From contig OX439045.1 in the NCBI GenBank assembly GCA_949317995.1, forward strand, positions 47,931,900-47,995,899: a stretch of 64,000 nucleotides of DNA, given 5' to 3'. Position 1 is the stretch's first letter. Each line of letters opens with the position of its first letter. This document shows, in pieces, positions 28,570 through 39,703 of the stretch. The notes beneath the pieces are model-generated. The model saw only the letters and a program-made list of their open reading frames with translations, was not told the origin of the DNA and ran no database searches. The position numbers and the translations under genes were made by a program. This DNA comes from Acholoe squamosa (taxonomy: Eukaryota > Annelida > Polychaeta > Phyllodocida > Polynoidae).

Positions 28570-31484
28570 CTAAAGGCTGTTTCCACCCAGTGTATATGGA
28601 GAAAGGTAATAGGTACCGCTGATGACTCTAGACCTTTGGCCACACAATGATCTAGTGGAGTTTAGCCATTATTGAAACTGACTGACTTCCTTATCGTCTC
28701 CCATAGAGGTAGATAATGCCGCTGCCGTAATTGCCTGTGATAGAATGTGAGACTTGCCAAACTGGCAGTCTCTGATTGGCATGCTAAATGTCGTGAGTAA
28801 GTGCTGCCCATTTTCCTTCATGATGATGGATGAATACAGTCCTGGCAAGTGTGCTCATGCATTATATATAAGGGATTGATACATATCCAAAGAGTCGGTA
28901 TGTTGCATAACTGCAGTGCCGGCAAGTTGATAACAAAGGGAGATTAACCTGAGGGAATCGGTCAGCCAATAAAGGGTTAAAACAGAACAAGGTAATTATG
29001 TTTGTTTAAGTAATTAAGTGAGTGCCATTAAGACATGTTACCTAATACCAGCAGGTGCTAATGGATTACCTGACATGATGATTAAAAGTGAAATAAATAA
29101 ATTAATAATTAAACCAAGTGAAGCATCATTTCTCATCAAAATAATCGAAAGGGGGGCACCATGTCCTACTGCAGTGATGAAAGATATGCCTAGATGGAAG
29201 AATGTTTTGAATGACGATAGATAATACCATGACAATTTGAAGAAAAAAATCAAGAAATTGAATAATTTGTGTAAATGTTAAATCTAAGTGGACAGATTAA
29301 AACTAACTATGATAGGCATGAAGGACTCAGATTGAGAGTTTTGATAATACCAACTGAAAGCTGTAGCACGCGTGCCTTAATTGTCGTGACATCCACATGA
29401 GGGTTTTTGAAACTAAAAGGGATCAAAAGAACCAATAGAAAAAAGTGCATACAAACCCGAATTCGGTCATACTTGAAATGAGAATGAGCGCGAATCTGGA
29501 GTAACTGTACACAAGTAGAAAAGGGCACTTCTCAAAAATGCTCCGACTTCAGGAAAACACTCATTTTACAATTGCCCTCAGAGTCGTCAGACCCGTTGTT
29601 TAGTTGCAGGGAATCGTCCAGTCCCAATGTATGAGGTACGTGTTTTTAGTGACCTAACTATGCTTCTGCGATGTTCAAAAAGATGAGAAAGTCAGTTCAT
29701 GAACCATCTTTTAATATCACTCCTTGCAATTTGCTGTGTGGGAAGTCGAAATTGAAAGGTGCTGCAGACGTCTACACACCACAGCAGGGGTCTATTTCAG
29801 AACAGACAATGATCCCCCCCCATTTGGATTCTTGAATGATTACCTATTGCACACTCAAATCATAGACATTGTTTTTCCAAGTGGATCGTATCAGATTGTT
29901 GAAATGCATAGAAATGCATATACAAATGAGCCTTGGGCTATTCAGAATTATACGGTAGTAGAAAGAGAACAGTCGTACAAATCTGTACTCAAGCAGTGCA
30001 AACTGCTGCATAGATTAGGAGATACATCCTACCATTTAGCCAGATTCTGTAATCGTGGTATTTTTGTGGTGATCGTAGGTATATTTGGGCATCGTAGATT
30101 GTCTTGAAATACACCCCTGATGACATGGCTCTTTCTGGCGCCGACAGTATCACAACCTGAGACCCTTGCGGTAGGTTATTCCAATACCACCATTACAATG
30201 GGTCACCACTACTCACCAGAGTCTTTAATTAATCGCCATCAATCACCATTTAATCGCTAGGTGGTGCGGCTATCAGCTGGGGGCAGTCTTTTTAGGGCCT
30301 ATAAGCAGCAGAGTAATGGGTATAGTAGTGGGCACGTGAACAAACCCTGGAGGAATAATGGTCAGTCCACCCTCACCATGACTCACACCTGGTTACTATG
30401 GTTACCATAAAGGCTCCTGCACGCTGTTTACACGTTATTTGGCAAGAATAAGATATAACTACACTACCATGTTACAGGGAGAAAAATGATACAGCAAATG
30501 CATAGATGTTGGGTCAATTGTTTGTCATTGAGTCGATGTCCATATTGAGGCCAAGAAAAATAAAAGGTGTGTTTCCAGTAACAAAGCTCAAAAAGCTAGG
30601 GTCGGTAGGTCGGATCTTTTTTTGAATATTTTTTTTTTTACATTTATATAGGAAATATCAGGGCACATATCAATGGATGTATCAAATTCTCTGATTTCAT
30701 TGTAAAAAATGATGGGGAAATGACAACTGTGTGAGAGGGGAAGAACACAAAAAAGGTACAGGAAAAATCCTTGAAAAGTAATGAAAATTTTCTTTCAAAT
30801 ATGAAAAAAATGAGACAAAATTCTTTAAAATCACAAAAAAAGAGGTGTTTTTTTTTGTACTGTTATAGGCTACAAAGGATGGAGAGATTCTGAACTCAGC
30901 CTTGTACAAAAACTTAGTCAGTAAATTTAGACCAGCATTGAGCCACTCATCTCAACATAGGTTAAATTGAAAGCTATTGCCTTGCTATGTAGCTTTATCT
31001 ATAACTGAGGTTCAATTCGTTGAGTGACCAGACGCGATCGTCATATTTCATCTGGGCGTTTTAGAGGTTGAAATGCAATTGCATAAGTACATACTATTAC
31101 TCACTGAACGTTCATTGGTTCTTATATTTATGTGTGACGTTACCCACTGAGCTGCTTGCTGTCTGATCACCCATTACTCAGTGAGATGCACATTGTGTAA
31201 TCATCCATTATGATTATGAATATTATGTGTTTCCAGAGACTAACTGTATACCCGTGGTATTCACGACATTTGTCTATAATGTTATCTTTATACGGGGCCC
31301 CTATTTTCTTTGTCAATTGTCTTGAAGAGTCTGAGACCTGAGGCTGATGGAAAAGACAGAACACCTCATGGGTGCGGACCCGACTAAACTTCATAATGGT
31401 GCATTTAGAATGGATGGGGACTTGATAATGCCGACCTGGCAGATTTCAAAGGAGGGAGGAGTGAAAACACATCCCTATAGCATG
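28570..31484. other. Non-coding stretch
   Basis: The longest frame is 29724-30107 (plus, 127 codons). It has no motif I recognise and no support as an exon. T- and A-rich runs lie near 30620-30850. Nothing else is supported. Confidence 0.5.
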
Positions 31485-32374
31485 CACTGTTAAAAAATTC
31501 CGTAGATTTTACAGAGAATCATTGTTAAATTTTATGGTATTTCACCGTTATTTATATTACAATGAAACAACCTTAGATTAAGTGATGTTACAGCGAATCT
31601 GTGTAAAACACTACGGAAAAGTACCGTTATTTCTTTTACTGTGAATCTTTGTCTTTTTGGAAGTTTCATATCTTCCCACTAGGTGGCCTCGGGGCTCATC
31701 TTGAGACTTTCTTCAATGTCCTAGACCCTAAACAGATCAAATTGTAGCAAAATATAAAGAGTATTCACTTTGGTTTATGCACAATGTTGTCAAAATGTAT
31801 GTCTACATTGTAGGTTCATAGATTTCAGATATTCAAAAAATAATTCATCTTTGTGTGGCAAAAGAGAGTAGCAGGGTGATCATAAACACCCATTATGTGG
31901 GAATAGAAAAAGATACATATGCATACCACTGCAGTTTTCAAGTTATCATAATTCTGACGTAATCTATGCTCTTTGATTCTTACTCTAAAGTTACAAAGGG
32001 CATGATATGCCCCTCAAGGACTCATTTATAATCATATTGATTATAATGTCCTCACACTAGGATGTCCTGATGAACTGCATGCATGCAACCAAACCATATA
32101 TAAAGATAAGCTAGTCATTTATGGATTTACAGTGGAATTTCTACAATGGCAAGCCAGAGGCTGAATATTCATGTGATAAGTTAATGGTGTATGGTATTAG
32201 AACCAAAACAATATGTAACTAATTACACTTAAACACCGTTTAGAAATAACGGTGAAAGTCCGTAAAAATTACGGTGACTTTGAAAAAACGGTGACCGTTA
32301 AAAAAACGTCGAAAGATTGGCATCCATTGTTGCCAATGATTCTTCGTTTTTTCTACGGAAAATTTCTAACAGTG
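31485..32374. mobile_element. Non-autonomous DNA transposon with CACTGTTA termini
   Basis: The left end CACTGTTAAAAAATTCCGTAG is mirrored by CTACGGAAAATTTCTAACAGTG at the right. Subterminal repeats of ACGGTATTT/AAATAACGGT type occur at both ends. The interior of about 700 bases has no transposase frame. Flanking 8-mers do not match, so no superfamily is assigned. Confidence 0.55.
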
Positions 32375-33421
32375 TGGCTTTGTAAATATAACACAGTTTT
32401 CCTTCTCTCTTTGAGATCCGCCAGCAGAGATAGTACAAAGCTATAGGATTGTTGACCGCAGAGGCAAGCAGTGTGCGTTACAGATCCCACTTGTACCACC
32501 AGGAATTGTCAGTCAACTCTTTAAGGTCACATGGTGCCTCTAGATTTATATCTTTTAAGTCACCGTGACGCACCACTGCTAGGGAGTCTGCTAGCTAACA
32601 CTGCATTAGAGCATCATGCCGACCTTTCGGGAGAGCATCAACCTTATAAGCTTGTCATAACTCATGAATATAGCCCTTGGAAGTCAGGCTATGTGTCTTT
32701 TCAAGGGATATCAGGCTCCATCAACATACTATGAATAAGTGTAGGGTGGGAGGGACAAGGAGGCATAGTGTAACAGAGGGGTGAGAGATGGAGTAGGACA
32801 CGATGAGTTGTAAGGAGGAGGTGATAGCCGCGTTTCCCAGGGATAATGTAGTAAGAAATTGACGGCCAGGCGGGATGAAAGCCCTGCTGCCGAGGTCTAA
32901 ATTGAGTTCTTTGACTTCTCATAATTACAAGGAGATAAGCAGGCGGCGTGAATCCGCGCGGGAAACCTAATTTGGCCGCCGCCCGTTGTCGTCTGCTTCC
33001 GTGTGACGTGGTCTTCCAGATGACGTCAGGATCACGAGGCTACGCTGCCTTCCTTACTAGTAACTTAGGTACTTGTAACATTGTCCAGAGTAAAAAGTCA
33101 CAGGGCTAATATGTAGAGAGTATGGTATGAGTACAACAAACTAAAGTACTTATAAGTTAACAGTGTCAGTAACCCAGTTACAATCAGCTGGATCGACTTC
33201 TTCCCCTTATAAACTGTATCCCATATAAATTACAACCTCTCAATTGAACACTTTAATGCGCAAGAAAACATTAGAGATTATCCACAGCCTACTAGTCAAG
33301 CTGAAATGACAATGACAGTTCTATTATCTCGAAATACGATGATACACACTATTGTGTAGTCGTATGGAGTATAGCCAATAGCATAAAGTCCAAAGTGACC
33401 AACACAGATCCTACGACTTTT

Positions 33422-33423
<2 letters not shown>
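32375..33423. other. Non-coding stretch with a CpG-rich patch
   Basis: Mostly unremarkable. The patch at about 32941-33030 is clearly richer in CpG than its surroundings and is listed separately. Confidence 0.5.
32941..33030. promoter_or_regulatory. CpG-rich patch with E2F-like and CRE sites
   Basis: GCGCGGGAAA at 32956-32965 fits an E2F site and TGACGTCA at 33021-33028 is a full CRE palindrome, within 75 bases. This could be a host promoter or enhancer or an old LTR relic. No adjacent coding exon is recognised. Confidence 0.3.

Positions 33424-33504
<81 letters not shown>
33424..33504. repeat. (AT)n microsatellite
   Basis: About 40 uninterrupted AT units. The length is likely variable and prone to assembly error. 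Confidence 0.97.
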
Positions 33505-33509
<5 letters not shown>

Positions 33510-33930
33510 TGTGTGTAAGCGTAGATCCTTAAAGGAAATCATTGAATAAAATCAGCCACAGTAGACTATTTTTTTCCATAGACTAAAAGTAGTTTCGTAA
33601 TCAGTACATAACATACAATATTAATTTTGGTAAGTGCCAAGGATTTCAAGTTTTAGCAACTTCCGAGGTGCCTATGGAAACCCTGCACATTTCTGTTATT
33701 ACTTAACCACAGGCAGCCTGGGAAACTTTGAGCGGGATTATTCCCACCATCCGGAAGCATGTGTACGAGCATAGTAATACTGCCCGGTATCTGAAGTTGG
33801 GGTGGTAAACTGGCCCGGCGAGTGGGTGAAAATAAGGGCATCCAGGCAGCGGAAGTGTCTCGGCGCGTGCATTCTGGAGATAATCGACTTGACGCGTTGT
33901 GCGAGGAAACCGGCGACCTTCTCACGCCAG
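33505..33930. other. Non-coding stretch before the foldback element
   Basis: No gene is supported. The open frame that crosses into 34078 on the minus strand runs through the inverted-repeat arm and is not a conserved protein in any obvious sense. Confidence 0.45.
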
Positions 33931-34345
33931 TAGGCCAGGGGCAGATAGGGCCCATCATGCACCCCCCACATCCCAAGGAGATGAGTATTTTTTCGATCCT
34001 TAGGGTCCCGTGAACAAGATTCAAGATGTTAACATTGATTATCTTGGGATGCACTACCCGTTTTGGCTCATTATCCATGTGTGGGTTCAGACCACTTTTG
34101 GGTCAATTTTGGTACCATGTTATTCAAGGGGTATGCTCAATCCCCAAGCGCTACTATCTTACCTTGCCTGAATTCTGAAGCTATTAGTCTTGTTGGAAAG
34201 AAGATATAATAAGCTTTTTATTAAGCCCTAATACATGTTTTTAAGTTCAGATTTGAGTGTACCAGATAGTCGGGAAGACAGAAGATTGAAATTACAAAGT
34301 TCCTTTTTTTTTTACTGAAAATTTTAAATGCCCTCCAGATACATG

Positions 34346-34568
34346 TGTAGAGGTACATAACATGTAACCATAGCGTTGGGTACCGTCTGACGTGGCGGGT
34401 GAGTCGAGTCGTCGGACGTTCCTCAGGTTCCGGATAGGTGGCAGCACCGATCCGGGTCTGTGGGGACAGTGTGCATTCGTAATAAAATCTATCCGTTGGC
34501 ATACACTTGAAACACCGTCTTACTCTTTCTTTCCGAATCGTAAGACCCGAACCCCCCAGGTCCGTAAG
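34346..34568 (+). repeat. Element C 5' LTR with internal and terminal deletion
   Basis: It matches 46135-46494 except that the bases corresponding to 46258-46394 (about 137 bp) are missing. That segment contains the TATA box and start region. The last 16 bases seen in the 3' LTR are also not found here. The AATAAA signal is kept at 34481-34486. TGGTG at 34576-34580 may be the degraded start of the primer site. Without the TATA region this LTR should not drive the element. Confidence 0.85.
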
Positions 34569-37524
34569 TTAGTTCTGGTGTATAGCCCGGACGTTATAAC
34601 GTCCGAACGGCTAGTACATGGGTTAGATAGCCTCGTGGAAACTAACCCAGCAGGGCAATTAGTTGCCCAGGAGAATGGTAATGGATCATTAGTGATCCAA
34701 ACCCATTCGAACTCCCGAGATGCGGAATCTGCATCTTAGAGAGATCCCGAACCCCACTACAATGATAGTGAGGAAAATCTACCAGACTCTGTACGACGTG
34801 AACAGTCCATACAGAGGCAGAGTAACTTGATAAGCCAACAATCACTTGTTGACGAATTGAGTAATTCGATGTTCGAAGTTGGTGGTAGTACTAACCCAGA
34901 ACATCCGGCACCAATGCCAAAAAGGGTAACATTTGGAGAACTACCTTATAGATTACCCAGACCCGGGCTACCAATATTAGATTACAGCGCTATAGACGGC
35001 GACTTAACCTATGCGATACCGGAAGGTGAGGAATTTAAACGACCGGATGTCCTGTTGTTAAATAAAACCTATGTAACTTTGAACGAGAACCTAAATACCT
35101 TGGTCAAAGCTAAAGATGAAGTATTCAATGAAAAACTTCAGTTGGAGGAGGACCTAATTGGCATGCGAAGCGAATTCGAAGCCAGAAGGAGCGAGTACAT
35201 GAAGAAATAAAACTTCAAGAAATGAGAAAGTCATTCAATAAAGAATATGACAATAGACACGTTCGTATCCAAATATACATAGATACAAACGATCAACTAA
35301 GTCTTGATAAGGCAAATTACGAATCCGAAATATGCCATTATCAAAGCGAGTTAGAGAAATTGAAACTTCAGTGTAGTAAACAAGCTAAAGACAATAATAC
35401 CATCCGGGTAGGCATTATAGCTTACAATAAACAACTGGAAGAGGATAGACAGAAACTCACGAATGAGCTTCAGGAATTGCAGCGTACTGCAATAACCCTA
35501 GACAAATATGTAGAAGCCACCCAATTGACTATAGGTACTATAGATCCAGCTGTGGTGTCTACAGTGTTGGCGAAAACATCCAAAGATGCAACTCCAACTA
35601 GATACAATCCATTCGTTGACGATGGGGCTGATAAGAATGTAGTATCCGGAATCTATAAGAAACCGGATGATACCACAGGTAGTGGAAAGATTGTCCAGAA
35701 TAGTAATTGCCAACAGGGAACTACTTTTAAAGGACCAATAAATAATGCACCTATACCAGCAACTCCTATGTTGGATACAATAGGTCCGGCACCCCCAATA
35801 CCAGATTTGAGTCATAAAATTAGAGCGACTCATGTTAATGCTATTGGTGCCAACAATAATACACCAGTAGCACAACCGAGAGTACCGGGACCACCGAGAC
35901 ATATGTTAACACCACCTTCATATTTCTCTCAACCCGGCCACAGTACACCAGCAGGCCCAAGATTGCCGAACCCGTCTTTGGGTCAAGGTAATGGACCTAA
36001 TGATGGACATTGTCCCAGACCGAATCCTCCACAACCTAATGTTAACGGCGGTACGTACCAACCAAGAACAACTCCCTATGGATATAGATATAATTATAAT
36101 CCGTCAGAGGTAGTAATTACCAAAATGGTAATACCTACAATCAGGGATGGAATAAAAATAATTCTTACCCTAGGTATCCATCTTCCGGATCAACTGGAAA
36201 TGCCGGTTATGGTGGCGGATACCCTAACGGTTCATCCGGACACTACCCTAATAATGGTCCACCAGGAGGTAATCCTCCAGGCGGCCCAGGAGGATCCGGA
36301 TCCGGAGGATCAGGATCGGGAGGAGATGGCAGGAAGCCAAATAGAAGAACTTCCATGCCTGCAGGGATGCAAACCATCTTTGATAGAAGCCAATGTATCC
36401 AAAACCTTGGCATTGACTGCTACCGAAAGGGAGCAGATGGCATGGAAGTCATGAACTGGAGCATGCGAGAAGCAGATAGACTACGCGGATGTAATAATCC
36501 GGCACGTAGACAGGCACGGATACCCCCTCCATATGATTATAATGATCCATGGAAGGATAGGTATCAAGCTTTTGTCGATGAAGTCAACTGTAGTGGTTGG
36601 ACAAAAGAAGAAGCTCTGCCTTATTTGATCTGTTGGTTGAATAAAGGTGGAAAAGTAGCCCTCAACCAATGGAGAGCAGCATACGGAATATACGGCACCT
36701 ATGATCAACTGGTCGAATGTGCCGCATACCTGTTCGGATCAATCGTTAGAGAGGATCCATGGGTAAGCTTTAAGAAAAGAACACAGAAACCTAAAGAATC
36801 TCACAAGGTCTTTGGTTTGGAGCTACAGGACTTGCTATCGAAAGCGCGTCCAAATTGGGCTCATGACGATGATTGCTATCTACAGGAATTGTTTATACAA
36901 TTCTAAAATGGATTGCGGGATCCGGATCACAAACAAGTGGTCTGGGATTCTTGGAAGGATGACACTTCCTTCAGTGACTTGTTCATCTCAATCGATGGAC
37001 ATGACATGAAGAAAAGATTGGTAGGTCTAGGACCTAACCCGGTAAGAGCAGCTCCGTTCCAATACGGAGGTACACCTGCTGCGGTATATGAAACTTCCCA
37101 GTTAGCCCCGGTCGATTCGCAGGAGGCTGATCAGGAGGACGAATATGTCTCCGATGAAAACGGAGAATATATTGGATCAGTCCAGGTAGCTGGAAAGTAT
37201 TACCGACAGAAGCGGTATAGGAAGGTACATTCGAGAGGCAGGGGAGGATCCGTTGCTAGTAAAACAGCTTCCGGACCGACCCAATCTGGCAATGCAACCT
37301 CTACGGCCAAGCCAATCATGGCAGCCGCTGTTGCTCCGACTAATATGATGGAAACATTAATAGCCGGATTAACAGAAGCTCTGAAGAGACCGAGAATTGA
37401 TAAATCTCAAAGGAGATGTTTCAGATGCCAGAAACTGGGGCATTATGCTCCCGAATGTATGGCTGAAAAACTTGTCCCTCGTAGACAGGAGGGTGTCTCT
37501 GGAATAAGTACAGAGGAAAACTAA
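34569..37524 (+). pseudogene. gag: Element C gag
   Basis: The N-terminal part (from about 34590) is Ser/Asn-rich and contains SMFEVGGS, the counterpart of FNPGGS in A and B. Coiled-coil stretches are coded at 35080-35560. A long Pro/Gly/Asn-rich, prion-like stretch (35730-36350) precedes the capsid-like region (36360-37010), which contains YDYNDPWKDRYQAF, FKKRTQKPKESHKVF and NGLRDPDHKQ. The basic linker RKVHSRGRGG is followed by the intact CCHC knuckle CFRCQKLGHYAPEC (about 37420-37460). Frameshifts occur near 35205 and 36108 and stops near 34739 and 36904. It ends at TAA 37522-37524. Confidence 0.85.
37515..37524 (+). promoter_or_regulatory. Candidate -1 frameshift signal at the C gag stop
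   Basis: GGAAAAC is followed directly by TAA and then GGAGGGG, like GGAAAAC TAG TGGGGG in element B. The protease frame is open across this site in the -1 frame, which fits Gag-Pol frameshifting. The heptamer is non-classical. Confidence 0.4.
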
Positions 37525-37538
37525 GGAGGGGTCCCCCG

Positions 37539-38257
37539 ATGGGCAAAGAAGGGGATCCCAGCGACAAATCTTGCCATGATATCGCCATCCGTGATGATAG
37601 TTCGCATGTAGTAGCAAACTCGCCTAGCACCGAGGTGGTTGTAGACACCCGGAAGGTTAGGGAAGCTGATATAACAGGTACCACGGGAGCACAGGGGAAA
37701 CCCGATATCAGTAACGAGGTAGGTGGCTATGAATTAGCCAGGGTTGGTAGTGCCCACCTGCCCCCGGGTCATCCTTGTCTGGAATACCTGAAAAGATGTG
37801 GATCGACTCCAGGTGTGAACAATGATGTTCCGATCATCACGGATATGCCCTCTGTTCTAAACGGAAGGCGGTGGTATGTTTGCCTCACTGTTAACGGAAG
37901 ATCTGGCGAATTTCTCATGGATACGGGAGCTAGCCACTCCTGTATCTCCAAGAGGTTCTATGATCTTATTCCGGATGAACATGATACTCTCAAATCGGGA
38001 GGAAGTGCTCAGACGGCCGATGGCAGTACCTTGCAGACGTATGGTAGAACTTGTGTAAAGCTACAATTGGATGGAGTACATGACTATGTCATGAGCGCCA
38101 CCGTTGCGGATATAGCAGATGAGGGGATACTCGGGTTGGATTTCGCATCCCTGTATGGAGTTGTGTTAGAACCCCAATCAGGAGTGTTGAGTGTGAAATA
38201 CCCATATCCTGTAAAGGTTAGGTGTGTACTGAGACAAGTGAGCAGTATGGCTAGTAT
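37539..38257 (+). CDS. Element C aspartic protease, truncated
   Basis: Conserved LPPGHPCLEYLKRCG and RRWYVCLTVNG precede the active site MDTGASHS (about 37917-37940). The second motif, DEGILGLDFAS, is at about 38120-38150. The protein runs to RQVSSMASI and is then joined out of frame to the RT N-terminus at about 38258, so the rest of the protease-RT linker (over 150 residues in B) is deleted. The protease domain itself looks complete, so it might still fold. Confidence 0.85.
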
Positions 38258-39703
38258 AGACGGTTACCTTTAGCGAAAAAGAGAGTAGCTGAAGAAGAAA
38301 TAAACAAGATGTTGGAACAGGATGTAATAGTCCCTTCCAATAGTGCATGGAGTAGTCCTGTGTGTATGGTAACAAAGAAAGACGGTACTATCCGCTTTTG
38401 CATAGACTACAGGAAGCTGAATGGAGTAACGAAAAAGAATTCGTATCCATTACCGAGAATAGACGAAACCATTGACTCCTTAGGAGGAAACAGTTGGTTT
38501 TGTACCCTAGACTTGCAATCAGGTTACTGGCAAGTGGGGATGAATCCTTCAGATATGGAGAAAACTGCATTTTCGAGTCATATTGGATTATTCAAATATA
38601 ACGTAATGCCGTTTGGTTTGTGCAATGCACCAGCAACATTTGAAGCAATGATGGAAACAATCCTAAGTGATTTATTGTGGAAAAGATGTCTTGTATACCT
38701 TGACGATGTCATAGTCTTCGGAAAAACATTCGAAGAGTGTTCTAATAACCTAAAAATGGTATTAGAGCGTATTATTTCTAATGGTCTCAAATTGAAACCT
38801 AAGAAATGCCACATGTTTAGAAAGTCCATAAATTATTTGGGCCGCATCATTAGTGATGAAGGAATAAAAGCTGATCCGGAGAAAATCGAATCAGTTACGA
38901 ATTGGAATAGACCTAAAACACCCAAAGAAGTGAGATCCTTTTTAGGATTCTGTTCCTATTATAGGGAATTCATTCCGAATTATTCTAGAGTCAGTTACCC
39001 ATTACAAGCAATAGCTAACTGGACTCCAGGAAGTACCAAGGAAAAATTTCCTTGGACGCATGAACAGGAATCTGCTTTTCAAAAGCTAAAAGACCTGTTC
39101 ACGAGTACTCCGGTATTACAATATCCGAATGAAACGGATCATTTCATACTGGATACTGATGCTAGTAATGATAGCATTGGTGCAGCTCTCTCGCAAGTCC
39201 AAAATGGGAGAGAGGTACCTATTGCCTTTGCCAGCAATACACTGAGCAAAACTCAGCGCAATTACTGCACAACCAAAAGAGAGTTGTTAGCAGTAGTCGT
39301 ATATACCAAGAAGTTCAAACATTTTTTATGGGGAACAAACTTTACTTTACGTACGGACCACTCCTCTTTAAGATGGCTACTGAACTTCCGAGATGCTGAA
39401 GGAATGTTAGGCCAATGGCTAGCCCATCTATCCGAATACGGGCTTGAACATCACCAGATTCAGCATAGACCTGGAGTGAAGCATTTAAATGCTGATGCTT
39501 TATCTCGAATATCAATTCGGAAATGTGATAATCCGGATTGTACTGATTGTGGAGCTCATAGGGCAGTGTTAGCAGGGATTCGAAGACCATTCGAACCCCT
39601 GGTTGCCAGTATACTGGATTGGTCTATGGATCACATACGACGTTTCCAGGAACCTGACTCGATAACTGCGCAGCTATTGCAATTAGTACCAATGGGTAGT
39701 TAG
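38258..39703 (+). CDS. pol: Element C reverse transcriptase and RNase H
   Basis: The frame starts within RRLPLAKKRVAEEEIN, keeping the RT N-terminal fingers that B has lost. Motifs are FCIDYRKLNG, LDLQSGYWQ, PFGLCNAPA and YLDD (38695-38706). RNase H follows with DTDASNDSIG, KRELLAVV, TDHSSLRWL and LNADALSR (39154-39510), then the CTDCGAH linker motif (39541-39561). It ends with a frameshift and TAG just before the integrase. An unexpected GTACCAATGGGTAGT at the break is also found at 41316, outside the pol frame. Confidence 0.9.
   Translation, partial: RRLPLAKKRVAEEEINKMLEQDVIVPSNSAWSSPVCMVTKKDGTIRFCIDYRKLNGVTKKNSYPLPRIDETIDSLGGNSWFCTLDLQSGYWQVGMNPSDMEKTAFSSHIGLFKYNVMPFGLCNAPATFEAMMETILSDLLWKRCLVYLDDVIVFGKTFEECSNNLKMVLERIISNGLKLKPKKCHMFRKSINYLGRIISDEGIKADPEKIESVTNWNRPKTPKEVRSFLGFCSYYREFIPNYSRVSYPLQAIANWTPGSTKEKFPWTHEQESAFQKLKDLFTSTPVLQYPNETDHFILDTDASNDSIGAALSQVQNGREVPIAFASNTLSKTQRNYCTTKRELLAVVVYTKKFKHFLWGTNFTLRTDHSSLRWLLNFRDAEGMLGQWLAHLSEYGLEHHQIQHRPGVKHLNADALSRISIRKCDNPDCTDCGAHRAVLAGIRRPFEPLVASILDWSMDHIRRFQEPDSITAQLLQLVPMGS

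Noticed and set aside
29724..30107. Plus-strand 127-codon frame as a host gene or exon
   Set aside because: No domain, no flanking splice or promoter signals I could support, and no neighbouring exons.
33653..34078. Similar proteins predicted here (minus) and at 48462-48776 (plus)
   Set aside because: The similarity is explained by the inverted-repeat arms of foldback element E; the frames diverge where the arms end and are not evidence of a gene.
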